DNA of 64,000 bases, taken from positions 441,375 through 505,374 of the forward strand of contig JBMDXQ010000090.1 in NCBI GenBank assembly GCA_048594975.1, given 5' to 3'. The notes beneath the pieces were generated by a model. That model was not told the origin of the DNA. It saw only the letters and a program-made list of their open reading frames with translations, and did no database searches. This document shows, one piece after another, positions 38,621 to 48,330 of the stretch (its first letter is position 1; each line of letters opens with the position of its first letter). The stretch is from JBMDXB01 sp048594975. Lineage in GTDB: Bacteria > Acidobacteriota > Vicinamibacteria > Vicinamibacterales > 2-12-FULL-66-21. The position numbers were made by a program, and so were the translations under genes.

Positions 38621-41137
38621 ATGACCGACATCGCCGCCTCGAAGATCCCCGTCAACATCGAAGACGAGATGAAGCGTTCGTACATGGATTACGCGATGAG
38701 CGTGATCATCGGACGGGCGCTGCCGGATGTCCGCGACGGCCTGAAGCCGGCGCACCGCCGCGTGCTCTACGGCATGCGGACGATGGGCCTCGCGTCCAAC
38801 CGCGCCTACCGCAAGTGCGCCAAGATCGTTGGCGAGGTGATGGGCAATTACCATCCCCACGGCGACGCGTCGATCTACGACACGCTCGTCCGGCTCGCGC
38901 AGGACTTCAACATGCGCTATCCCCTGGTCGACGGACAGGGGAACTTCGGCTCGCTCGACGGCGATCCGCCGGCGGCGATGCGCTACACCGAGGCGCGGCC
39001 CGAGCCGCTGGCCGAAGCGATGATGACGGAACTCGACAAGGAGACCGTCGACTTCGTCCCCAACTACGACGAGACCACGGAGGAGCCCACCGTCCTCCCG
39101 ACCACGTTCCCCAACCTGCTGGTGAACGGCTCGGCGGGCATCGCGGTGGGGATGGCAACGAACATCCCGCCGCACAACATGGGCGAGGTCATCGACGCGG
39201 TCATCGCCGCGATCGAGCACCGCGGTGAGCCGCGCGAGGCACGGCTCAAGGCAGTACTCAGGGCCGTGGCCGGCCCGGACTTCCCGACCGGGGGCTTCAT
39301 CGTCGGCCGCCAGGGGATCGTGCAGGCCTACGCGACCGGCCGCGGCGCGATCACGATCCGCGCCCGGACGACCATCGAGGAGTCCAGGCGCGGGGACAAG
39401 GTCGCGATTGTCGTCACCGAGATTCCCTACCAGGTCAACAAGAAGCGCCTCATCGAGAACATTGCGGAGCTGCACCGCGACAAGGCGATCGAGGGCATCG
39501 CCGACCTGCGCGACGAATCCGATCGCGACGGGCTGCGCATCGTCATCGAGCTGCGGCGGGGCGAGGTGCCGGAAGTCGTCCTCAACAACCTGCTCAAGCA
39601 CACGCAGCTGCAAACGACGTTCGGCATCATCATGCTGGCGATTGCCGGCGGCCGGCCGAAGGTGCTGTCGCTGCTCGACGTGGTGCAGCAGTTCGTCGAA
39701 TTCCGGCGCGAGGTGGTCCGCCGCCGCACCGAGTTCGAGCTGCGCAAGGCCGAGGCGCGCGCGCACATCCTGGAGGGGCTGAAAATCGCGCTCGATCACC
39801 TCGACGCGGTGATCAAGCTGATTCGCGGCGCGAAGAACCCCGCGGAGGCGCGCGAGGGCCTGGTGGCGCAGTTCGGGCTCTCGCACCTGCAGGCGCAGGC
39901 GATCCTGGACATGCAGCTCCAGCGGCGGACCGGCCTCGAGCGCCAGAAGATCCTCGACGAGCTCGTCGAGCTGATGAAGACGATCGACCGGCTCCGCGCC
40001 ATCCTGTCGAGCGAGGAACTGCTCATCCAGGTCGTGGTCGGCGAGCTGAAGGCGGTACGCGAGAAGTACGCCGACGCGCGACGGACGACGATCATCGACG
40101 AGAGCGGCGAGTTCCGTATCGAGGACCTGATCGCCGACGAGGACATGGCGATCACGGTGACGAACACCGGCTACATCAAGCGAACCGCCATCTCCGAGTA
40201 CCGCATGCAGCGGCGCGGCGGCAAGGGCCGAATCGGCATGCGAACGCGCGAGGAGGACTTCGTCAGCCACCTCTTCGTCGCCTCGACGCACGCCTACATC
40301 ATGATCTTCTCCGACCGCGGCCGCGCCTACTGGCTGCGCGTCCACGAGATCCCGGACGTCGGGCCGAGCGGGAAGGGCAAGGCGATTGCCAACCTCGTGC
40401 AGATGGAAGCCGGCGAACGGATCGCCGCGCTGCTCGCCGTGCGCGAATGGCCGGAGTCCGAGGGACAGCAGTTCGTCGTCATGGGCACGCGCAAGGGCGT
40501 GGTCAAGAAGACCGACCTCTCCCAGTTCCGCAACCCGCGCGCAGGCGGGATCATGGCCATGGGCGTCGAGGAAGGCGACGCGGTGATTGCCGTGGAACTG
40601 TCCGACGGCCGGGAGCAGGTCTTCCTGGGTACCCGCGACGGCATGGCGATTCGCTTCAACGAGACCGACGTCCGCCCGATGGGGCGCGCCGCCTACGGCG
40701 TCCGCGGGATCTCGCTGCGGGAGGACGACGAGGTGGTCGCGATGGAAGTGGTGCGCGACGTCGGGACGCTGCTCACCGTTGCGCAGAACGGCTACGGCAA
40801 GCGCACCGAGCTGGAGGAGTACCGCCTGCAGTCGCGCGGCGGCATCGGCATCATCAACATCCAGACCTCGGACCGCAACGGCAAGGTGGTCGGCGTCGCC
40901 TACGTCACCGACGACGACCAGGTGATGCTGATCACGCAGCAGGGCATGATCCTGCGCACGCGCGCGGGGGACATCCGCTCGATCGGCCGCGCCACGCAGG
41001 GCGTGCGGCTGATCGAGATGGAAGAGGGCGATACCGTGGTCGCGGTCGCCAAGCTCGCCGAAAAGGAAGAAGAGAACGACGAGAACGGCGAGGTGCCGCC
41101 GGCACCCACGCCGGAGCCCACGGACGAGCAGTCCTAG
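38621..41137 (+). CDS. gyrA: DNA gyrase subunit A
   Basis: An 838-residue subunit with the winged-helix breakage-reunion domain: RSYMDYAMSVIIGRALPDVR, DGLKPAHRRVLYGM and, before the catalytic Tyr, PHGDASIYDTLVRLAQDFNM with MRYTEARPEPLAE around Tyr. The C-terminal beta-pinwheel repeats carry the GyrA box (QRRGGKGRIGM, where Gln/Lys/Gly spacing fits), which marks gyrase rather than topoisomerase IV. The acidic tail (EKEEENDENGEVPP) is common. Confidence 0.97.
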   Translation: MTDIAASKIPVNIEDEMKRSYMDYAMSVIIGRALPDVRDGLKPAHRRVLYGMRTMGLASNRAYRKCAKIVGEVMGNYHPHGDASIYDTLVRLAQDFNMRYPLVDGQGNFGSLDGDPPAAMRYTEARPEPLAEAMMTELDKETVDFVPNYDETTEEPTVLPTTFPNLLVNGSAGIAVGMATNIPPHNMGEVIDAVIAAIEHRGEPREARLKAVLRAVAGPDFPTGGFIVGRQGIVQAYATGRGAITIRARTTIEESRRGDKVAIVVTEIPYQVNKKRLIENIAELHRDKAIEGIADLRDESDRDGLRIVIELRRGEVPEVVLNNLLKHTQLQTTFGIIMLAIAGGRPKVLSLLDVVQQFVEFRREVVRRRTEFELRKAEARAHILEGLKIALDHLDAVIKLIRGAKNPAEAREGLVAQFGLSHLQAQAILDMQLQRRTGLERQKILDELVELMKTIDRLRAILSSEELLIQVVVGELKAVREKYADARRTTIIDESGEFRIEDLIADEDMAITVTNTGYIKRTAISEYRMQRRGGKGRIGMRTREEDFVSHLFVASTHAYIMIFSDRGRAYWLRVHEIPDVGPSGKGKAIANLVQMEAGERIAALLAVREWPESEGQQFVVMGTRKGVVKKTDLSQFRNPRAGGIMAMGVEEGDAVIAVELSDGREQVFLGTRDGMAIRFNETDVRPMGRAAYGVRGISLREDDEVVAMEVVRDVGTLLTVAQNGYGKRTELEEYRLQSRGGIGIINIQTSDRNGKVVGVAYVTDDDQVMLITQQGMILRTRAGDIRSIGRATQGVRLIEMEEGDTVVAVAKLAEKEEENDENGEVPPAPTPEPTDEQS

Positions 41138-41155
41138 GGCCCTCCTTCAAGGGCC
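41138..41155. terminator. Terminator-like hairpin after gyrA
   Basis: GGCCCT (41138-41143) pairs with AGGGCC (41150-41155) around CCTTCA, immediately after the gyrA stop and before the convergent helicase gene. No U-tract follows. Confidence 0.5.
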
Positions 41156-41216
41156 GGCGGACCGACGCCCGCGATCGTGGCCACCGCATCCGTCAGCACC
41201 ACGCGCACGTTGCCGG

Positions 41217-43490
41217 TTACGCAAGTTCGAGCTTGGCGTACCTCGCTAAGAGCTTTTTGACACCAACGGAATTGAACCGGACGGTGACCTTGAGGTCGTC
41301 GTTGTGTTCCTCGAGACCGACGACGGTGCCCACGCCGAACTGTGGATGTCTCACCCGCACGCCGAGGCGGAGAGCGGTGACGGACTGATCCTCGTCCTCG
41401 TACGCGTAGGTGGCTTCCCTCTCGCGGACGCGCCCGCTGCGGCCCTTGCGTCCGTACGGGTTGGTGCGGAACTCGTAATGGTGGTGCGCGAACGCCCCCT
41501 GGTAGGGCGATGCGTAGGTCGGCGCGATGCGCTCGACGAGCTCGGCGGGGACCTCGGCGAGGAACCGCGACGGCTCGGTGGACTGGTACTCGCCGAACAC
41601 GCGCCGCCGCGCGGCGCCGGTGAGGATCAGCCGTGACTGCGCGCGCGTCATGCCCACGTAGCACAGCCGCCGCTCCTCCTCGATGTCCTCCTCGTCGCTC
41701 GAGCGCGAGTGCGGGAACAGGCCTTCCTCCATCCCGGCGATGACGACGAGCGGGAACTCGAGGCCCTTCGCCGCGTGCAGCGTCATCAGCCAGACGCGGG
41801 CCTCCCGGTTGCCCGATTCCTCGTCAGCTTCCGAAAGCAGCGACAGGCGATCGACGAAGCCGGTGAGCGATGCGTCGGGCTCGCGCGTCTCGTACTCGCG
41901 CGCGGCGGACACGAGTTCCATCAGGTTCTCGATGCGCTCGTTCGCCTCCTCGGTGTTCTCCTCGCGCAGGTCGTTCAGGTAGCCCGTCTGGTCGAGCATC
42001 TTGCCGATCGTGATCGACACCGGGTCCTGCCGGGCGACGTTGGCAAGACCGACGATGAGATCGCGGAACACGCGGAGCGAGGCAACCGCACGCGACCCGA
42101 GCTTCGCCTCGTCGACGGCGTAGACCAGCTTCGCCCAGAGCGACCGGCTGGAGCTGACCTCCTGGAGCCCGGCGGCGAGGAGCGGCGGCGCCCCGGCCAC
42201 GATCGCGTCCGGGTCGATGGCCTGCAGCGAGTCCATGACGCCCTTGCCGATCCCGCGTGCCGGCACGTTGATCACGCGCCGCAGGCTGACGTCGTCGTGC
42301 GGGTTGATGATCAGTTTGAGGAAGGCGAGCGAGTCCTTGATCTCCTTGCGCTCGTAGAAGCGGACGCCCCCGATGATCTTGTAGGGGACGTTCTCCCGCA
42401 TCAGCGAGTCCTCGATCGCCCGTGACTGCGCGTTGGTGCGGTAGAGGACCGCCATGACCGCATCGACCTCCTCGGAGCGGCCCTCCTTCACGGCGCGGGT
42501 GATGAAATCGGCCTCCTCGAGCTCGTCGTTGCCGCGGAAGTAGACGATTTTCGAGCCACCCGTGCGTTCCGTCCACAGCCGCTTGTCCTTGCGATTGCGG
42601 TTCTGGCGGATCACTGCCGACGCGGCGTCCAGGATGGTCTGCGTCGACCGGTAGTTCTGCTCGAGCCGGACGATTGTCGCCTCGGGAAAGTCGCGCTCGA
42701 AGTCGAGGATGTTGCGGAGGTCGGCGCCGCGCCACCTGTAGATCGACTGGTCCGGATCGCCGACGACCGCGAGGTTGCGGTGGATCTCGGCGAGGCGCCG
42801 GACGAGCAGGTACTGCGGCCGGTTGGTGTCCTGGTACTCGTCGACCATCACGTGGCGGAACTTGCTGGCGTATCTCTGGCGGACGTGCTCCGACGTCTCG
42901 AACAACTCGACCGTCCGCAGCAGGAGGTCGTCGAAGTCGAGGGCGTTGGCGTCGCGCAGGACGGCCAGGTAGCGCTCGTAGATCTTCGCGATCTGCTCGT
43001 CGCGCAGGTTCCAGGCGCCACGAAGGGCCTCGGGGCCTTCCATGCGGTTCTTCAACGTGCTGATGCGCGAGAGCGCCACCCGCGGCGGCACCAGCTTGTC
43101 GTCGATGCCGAGCTCGCGCTCCGCCTGCTTGATCACCGCCACCTGGTCCGACGAGTCGTAGATCACGAAGTCCCGCGACAGGCCGATCGCCGGTCCTTCC
43201 CGCCGGAGCAGCCGGGCACAGAGCGCGTGAAACGTGGACAGCCAGATCCCCTCGCACTCGGACCCGATGAGCGCGACGACGCGTTCCCGCATTTCTTCCG
43301 CGGCCTTATTGGTGAACGTGACCGCCAGGACCTCGCTCGGCTCGGCATGCCCGTCGCCGATAAGGTACGCGATCCGGAAGGTGATGACCCGCGTCTTCCC
43401 CGACCCCGCTCCCGCCAGGATCAGCAGAGGCCCGTGGCGGTGGAGGACCGCTTCCCTCTGCTCCGGGTTCAGCTTGTCCAGGAACGTCAT
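41217..43490 (-). CDS. pcrA: ATP-dependent DNA helicase, UvrD/PcrA type
   Basis: A 757-residue superfamily 1A helicase. Motifs in order: LNPEQREAVLHRHGPLLILA (Q motif), AGAGSGKTRVI (Walker A, Lys32), FTNKAAEEMRERV (Ia), HVMVDEYQDTNRPQY (II), VVGDPDQSIYRWRGA (III), VRLEQNYRSTQTILDAA (IV), LMTLHAAKGLEFPLVVIAGM (V) and CYVGMTRAQSRLIL (VI). The C-terminal tail ending RYAKLELA with a Tudor-like GVRVRHPQFGVGTVVGLEEH is typical of PcrA, which binds RNA polymerase. It repairs DNA and removes protein blocks. Confidence 0.95.
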   Translation of the reverse strand: MTFLDKLNPEQREAVLHRHGPLLILAGAGSGKTRVITFRIAYLIGDGHAEPSEVLAVTFTNKAAEEMRERVVALIGSECEGIWLSTFHALCARLLRREGPAIGLSRDFVIYDSSDQVAVIKQAERELGIDDKLVPPRVALSRISTLKNRMEGPEALRGAWNLRDEQIAKIYERYLAVLRDANALDFDDLLLRTVELFETSEHVRQRYASKFRHVMVDEYQDTNRPQYLLVRRLAEIHRNLAVVGDPDQSIYRWRGADLRNILDFERDFPEATIVRLEQNYRSTQTILDAASAVIRQNRNRKDKRLWTERTGGSKIVYFRGNDELEEADFITRAVKEGRSEEVDAVMAVLYRTNAQSRAIEDSLMRENVPYKIIGGVRFYERKEIKDSLAFLKLIINPHDDVSLRRVINVPARGIGKGVMDSLQAIDPDAIVAGAPPLLAAGLQEVSSSRSLWAKLVYAVDEAKLGSRAVASLRVFRDLIVGLANVARQDPVSITIGKMLDQTGYLNDLREENTEEANERIENLMELVSAAREYETREPDASLTGFVDRLSLLSEADEESGNREARVWLMTLHAAKGLEFPLVVIAGMEEGLFPHSRSSDEEDIEEERRLCYVGMTRAQSRLILTGAARRRVFGEYQSTEPSRFLAEVPAELVERIAPTYASPYQGAFAHHHYEFRTNPYGRKGRSGRVREREATYAYEDEDQSVTALRLGVRVRHPQFGVGTVVGLEEHNDDLKVTVRFNSVGVKKLLARYAKLELA

Positions 43491-43546
43491 CGGCGGGAGT
43501 CCTCAGTATACCGCCCGTGTCCGCTGGCTGTTGGCCGCTCCTCGCG

Positions 43547-43797
43547 AGAAGCTTGCCGGACACGGAACGTTACGGGCTGAGAACGCAGATCCAGCGTGCG
43601 GCGGTGTCGGTGCGCTCGAACGTCGCTGAGGGCAGGCGTATGGACCTGGACGCAGGTGCGCACATCACCTGCGCATTTCACGTGGCTCCGTCGGCGAGCA
43701 GGGTACGGTGCTCGAGGTCGTAGAGCACATCGGTCAGGTAATTGGCTAGCCGCCATGCTTCAAGATCGCGATAGCTCTGGATCCGTTCCGTCACCAT
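43547..43797. pseudogene. Scrambled remnant of a four-helix-bundle (S23/IVP-like) protein gene
   Basis: Two pieces of the same family lie in opposite orientations. On the minus strand at 43678-43797 the frame reads MVTERIQSYRDLEAWRLAN then YLTDVLYDLEHRTLL, the N-terminus of the 23S rRNA intervening-sequence four-helix-bundle family. On the plus strand at ~43547-43640 the frame reads LPDTERYGLRTQIQRAAVSV then RSNVAEGRR, the middle helices of the same family. An intact gene would have both on one strand, so an internal inversion or rearrangement has broken it. No C-terminal part is visible. The rest of the 43491-43994 gap holds a 7-base tandem repeat (separate entry) and nothing else I can name. 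Confidence 0.6.
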
Positions 43798-43930
43798 GGC
43801 TGTAGTACTTTCTGCGCACGTGAAAGCAACGTTCCTTGGCAAGAACTGCAACGCACCGCTGCTGACGCGTTGTATTGCGAGTGCGCCGCAAACCGTAGAG
43901 GCAAAACCCCAGCCAATCTGCACGGAGGGT

Positions 43931-43972
43931 CGCGGACAGCGGACCGCGGACGGCGCACAGCGGACAGCGGCG
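43931..43972. repeat. Degenerate 7-base tandem repeat upstream of leuC
   Basis: Six units of period 7 with consensus NGCGGAC follow each other: CGCGGAC, AGCGGAC, CGCGGAC, GGCGCAC, AGCGGAC, AGCGGCG. The array ends ~22 bases before the leuC start, within the probable leader of the leuCD transcript. Function unknown; slippage could alter spacing. Confidence 0.7.
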
Positions 43973-43994
43973 TGGTACCATGGGCCTTTCCCTT

Positions 43995-45404
43995 ATGGCC
44001 CGAACCCTGTTCCAAAAAGTCTGGGACGCGCACACCGTCCGCACGCTGCCGAACGGGCAGACGCAGCTCTTCATCGGGCTGCACCTGATTCACGAGGTGA
44101 CGACGCCGCAGGCGTTCGACATGCTGCGCGCGCGCGGCTGGTCGGTACGGTTCCCGGAGCGCACCATCGCCACCGTCGATCACATCGTTCCGACGCGCGA
44201 CCAGCGGCGGCCGTTCCTCGACGTCATGGCGGAGGACATGTTCTCGGCGCTCGAGCGGAACAGCCGCGAGGCGGGGATCGCGCTGCTCGACCTCGCGAGC
44301 GGGGCGCAGGGCATCGTGCACGTGATCGGCCCCGAGCTCGGGCTGACGCAGCCGGGCATGACCATCGCCTGCGGCGACAGCCACACGTCCACGCACGGCG
44401 CGTTCGGAGCCGTCGCGTTCGGCATCGGCACGTCGCAGGTCCGTGACGTGCTCGCCTCGCAGTGCCTGGCGCTCGATCCGCTGAACGTGCGGCGCATCCG
44501 CGTCACCGGCGAGCTCGCGCGCGGCGTCTACGCGAAGGACGTGATCCTCGAGATTATCAGACGCCTGGGCGTGAACGGCGGGGTGGGATACGCCTACGAG
44601 TACGCCGGCGACACGATCGCGCGCATGTCGATGGACGAGCGGATGACCATCTGCAACATGTCAATCGAGGGCGGCGCGCGCGTCGGCTACGTCAATCCTG
44701 ACGAGACCACGTTCGACTACCTGCGCGGGCGGCGCTTCGCGCCTGCCGGCGACGCCTTCGAACGGGCCTGCGCCTGGTGGCGATCGATCGCGTCGGACCA
44801 CGACGCGTCCTACGACGACGAGGTGACGATCGACGCCGCCGCGATCCGGCCGACCGTGACCTGGGGCATCAACCCGGGCCAGTCCGTGTACGTCGACGAG
44901 CGCCTGCCGGATCCATCGGCGGCGGTGCCGTCGGAACGCGCGTCCATCGCGGAGGCACTCGAGTTCATGGGCTTCCACCCCGGGGGCCGTGTGAGCGGGA
45001 CGCGCATCGACGTCGCGTTCGTCGGGTCGTGCACGAACGCGCGGTTGTCGGACCTGAGGGAGGCGGCGCGTGTCGTCGAGGGGCGGCGCGTCGCGCCGCA
45101 CGTCAAGGCGCTGGTCGTTCCGGGATCCCAGGGGGTGCGGGCAGCGGCGGAACGCGAAGGCCTGGACCGGGTCTTCACCGAGGCGGGGTTCGAGTGGCGC
45201 GGCGCCGGCTGCTCGATGTGCCTGGCGATGAACCCCGATCGCCTCGAAGGTCGGGAGATCTGCGCGTCATCGTCGAATCGAAACTTCAAGGGCCGGCAGG
45301 GAAGCCCGACCGGGCGCACGCTGCTCATGAGCCCGGCCATGGTCGCCGCCGCCGCCGTGACCGGCCACGTTGTCGACGTGCGGGAGTTCACGTATGGCCG
45401 TTGA
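43995..45404 (+). CDS. leuC: 3-isopropylmalate dehydratase large subunit
   Basis: A 469-residue aconitase-family enzyme with LeuD, converting 2- to 3-isopropylmalate. It begins MARTLFQKVWDAHTVR. The three Cys ligands for the 4Fe-4S cluster are visible in FVGSCTNARLSDLREAA and in GAGCSMCLAMNPDRL, and active-site parts in ACGDSHTSTHGAFGAVAFGI and SSNRNFKGRQG. The start at 43995 is used because the frame's first five codons are outside the family. The ORF overlaps leuD by 11 bases. Confidence 0.95.
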   Translation: MARTLFQKVWDAHTVRTLPNGQTQLFIGLHLIHEVTTPQAFDMLRARGWSVRFPERTIATVDHIVPTRDQRRPFLDVMAEDMFSALERNSREAGIALLDLASGAQGIVHVIGPELGLTQPGMTIACGDSHTSTHGAFGAVAFGIGTSQVRDVLASQCLALDPLNVRRIRVTGELARGVYAKDVILEIIRRLGVNGGVGYAYEYAGDTIARMSMDERMTICNMSIEGGARVGYVNPDETTFDYLRGRRFAPAGDAFERACAWWRSIASDHDASYDDEVTIDAAAIRPTVTWGINPGQSVYVDERLPDPSAAVPSERASIAEALEFMGFHPGGRVSGTRIDVAFVGSCTNARLSDLREAARVVEGRRVAPHVKALVVPGSQGVRAAAEREGLDRVFTEAGFEWRGAGCSMCLAMNPDRLEGREICASSSNRNFKGRQGSPTGRTLLMSPAMVAAAAVTGHVVDVREFTYGR

Positions 45405-45987
45405 GCCGGTCCGAATCGTGCGCGGCCGCGGCGTCCCGCTGCGCGGCGACAACATCGACACCGACCGCATCATCCCGGCCCGGTTCCTGCGCGCGATCAC
45501 GTTCGCAGGGCTCGAGGCGCACGTCTTCGAGGACGACCGGCAGGCGAACGCCAGTCATCCCTTCAACGACCCCGGGTACGCCGGCGCCACGATCCTGCTC
45601 GTGAATGCGAACTTCGGCTGCGGCTCCTCGCGCGAGCACGCGCCGCAGGCGATCCGGCGCCGCGGCATCCGCGCCGTCGTCGGCGAGAGCTTCTCGGAGA
45701 TCTTCTTTGGCAACGCGGTCGCCCTCGGCCTGCCGTGCCTCTCGGCCCGGCACGAAGACGTCGAGGCGCTGCTGTCGGTGGTGGAGGAGCAGCCCGGCGT
45801 GGAGCTCACGGTGGACGTCGAGCAGCTGATCGTGACCGCCGGCGGCCGGGCGGTCCGCGCACACCTGCCGAGCGCGGCGCGGCAGTCCTTCCTCGACGGA
45901 TCGTGGGACGCGACGGCGCTCCTGCTCGACCGCTTCGAGGAGGTCGAGCGCGTCGCCGGGCGCCTGCCGTACGTCAGTGGCTGGTAG
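45394..45987 (+). CDS. leuD: 3-isopropylmalate dehydratase small subunit
   Basis: A 197-residue swivel-domain partner of LeuC. Typical segments are RGRGVPLRGDNIDTDRIIPA, GATILLVNANFGCGSSREHA and PQAIRRRGIRAVVGESFSEI with FFGNAVALGLPCL. The ATG at 45394 lies inside the end of leuC, showing translational coupling. Its end overlaps the convergent LysR gene by 14 bases. Confidence 0.94.
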   Translation: MAVEPVRIVRGRGVPLRGDNIDTDRIIPARFLRAITFAGLEAHVFEDDRQANASHPFNDPGYAGATILLVNANFGCGSSREHAPQAIRRRGIRAVVGESFSEIFFGNAVALGLPCLSARHEDVEALLSVVEEQPGVELTVDVEQLIVTAGGRAVRAHLPSAARQSFLDGSWDATALLLDRFEEVERVAGRLPYVSGW

Positions 45988-46894
45988 CGCCGTCGGCCTC
46001 GCACACTTCGCGCACTTCGCGCACCTCGCGCACCTCGCGCAGAAACGCCTCCGCGGCGTGCGACAGCTCACCGGTGCGTCGGAACACCAGGCGCACCGCC
46101 CGTGACGGTCCGAGCTCCGGAATCTTGACGGCCGCGAGCTGCCCGCGCGCGATTTCGGTCAGCGCGCAGCGCCGCGGCAGCACCGCGACCCCGAGGCCCA
46201 TCTCCACCGCCCGCTTGATCCCGTCGAGGCTGGGCAGCGCGATCTGGATGTTGATCGGCGCGTGGCGCCGCTCGTAGAGCCGCAGCACGCGCTCGCGGGT
46301 GGGCGACGGATCGTTGTGTGCGATGACCACTTCGCGGCCCACCTCCTCGATGGTGACGCGCTTGCGCGCGGCGAGGGAGTGCTGCGGGCTGGCGAGCATC
46401 ACCAGCTCGTCGCTGCCGAGCGAGATCGACTGCAGCCCCTTTTCCGCCGGCTGAAAGGTCAGCACGCCGAAATCGAGCGTCCGCTGCAGCAGCTCGGAAG
46501 CCATTTGCCGCGACGGCACGCGGCGGACCTCGACCTGCGCGCTGGGGTGCGCCGCGGCGAAGCGCTGCACGATGGGAAGGATGGAGTGGACGGCCGCTTC
46601 GTTCGCCCCGATGAGCACCCGGCCGCGCCGCACCTGCTGCAGCTCACGGACCGCGGCTTCCGCTTCGGCGGCCATCCGGAGCAGGCGTACCGCGTGCTCG
46701 CGCAGCAGCACGCCGGCCTCGGTGAGCGCGCCGTTGCGCGACGAGCGGTCGAAGAGGCGGTCGCCGAGCTCCTCCTCGATGCGGTGAATCGCCTGGCTGA
46801 CCGCCGGCTGGGTGCGGTGCAGCTTCTTGGCCGCCTTCGAGAAGCTGCGCTCGGTGGCCACGGTGACGAAGACGTTCAGGTCCTGCAGGTGCAT
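45974..46894 (-). CDS. LysR-type transcriptional regulator beside leucine genes
   Basis: A 306-residue LTTR. The N-terminal HTH reads LQDLNVFVTVATERSFSKAA then KKLHRTQPAVSQAIHRIEEE; the effector domain follows (GRVLIGANEAAVHSILPIVQ, LASPQHSLAARKRVTIEEV). Near the C-terminus there is a repeat REVREVREVREV that comes from a 9-base DNA repeat. It is divergent from leuA and convergent with leuD, so it probably controls leucine synthesis, as LeuO or similar LTTRs can; its ligand is unknown. Confidence 0.88.
   Translation of the reverse strand: MHLQDLNVFVTVATERSFSKAAKKLHRTQPAVSQAIHRIEEELGDRLFDRSSRNGALTEAGVLLREHAVRLLRMAAEAEAAVRELQQVRRGRVLIGANEAAVHSILPIVQRFAAAHPSAQVEVRRVPSRQMASELLQRTLDFGVLTFQPAEKGLQSISLGSDELVMLASPQHSLAARKRVTIEEVGREVVIAHNDPSPTRERVLRLYERRHAPINIQIALPSLDGIKRAVEMGLGVAVLPRRCALTEIARGQLAAVKIPELGPSRAVRLVFRRTGELSHAAEAFLREVREVREVREVCEADGATSH
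46000..46041. repeat. Nine-base tandem repeat in the 3' end of the LysR gene
   Basis: About four and a half copies of a 9-base unit (CGCGCACTT/CGCGCACCT) encode the REV repeats at the C-terminus of the regulator. The length is a multiple of three, so changes in copy number keep the frame. It lies just downstream of the leuD stop on the other strand. Confidence 0.75.
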
Positions 46895-46924
46895 GGCGGC
46901 ATCATAATGCGATCTAATACAAAT

Positions 46925-46944
46925 CCAAAAACTATAAATTGGAC
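46925..46944. promoter_or_regulatory. Candidate LysR operator between lysR and leuA
   Basis: An interrupted dyad TCCAA-N10-TTGGA lies in the only A/T-rich part of the 95-base divergent region between the LysR gene and leuA. LTTRs bind short interrupted palindromes of this kind near their own promoters. Binding is inferred. A TATAAA element lies inside it (46935-46939 region). Confidence 0.45.
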
Positions 46945-46989
46945 TACCTTGCCGGTGCCGGGTACAACAAGGTTCTGGAGGCTACTCTG

Positions 46990-48237
<1,248 letters not shown>

Positions 48238-48330
48238 TCTCGCGGCTCGGGCTCGGGGCTCGTCGGCACGTGAGCACGACGGCACGTCGCACGTGACGTG
48301 CGGCCACGTCACCGTGGTACGCTCCCCCGC

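Noticed and set aside
43980..43994. ATG at 43980 as the leuC start
   Set aside because: The added residues MGLSL are outside the family; ATG 43995 aligns with other LeuC starts.
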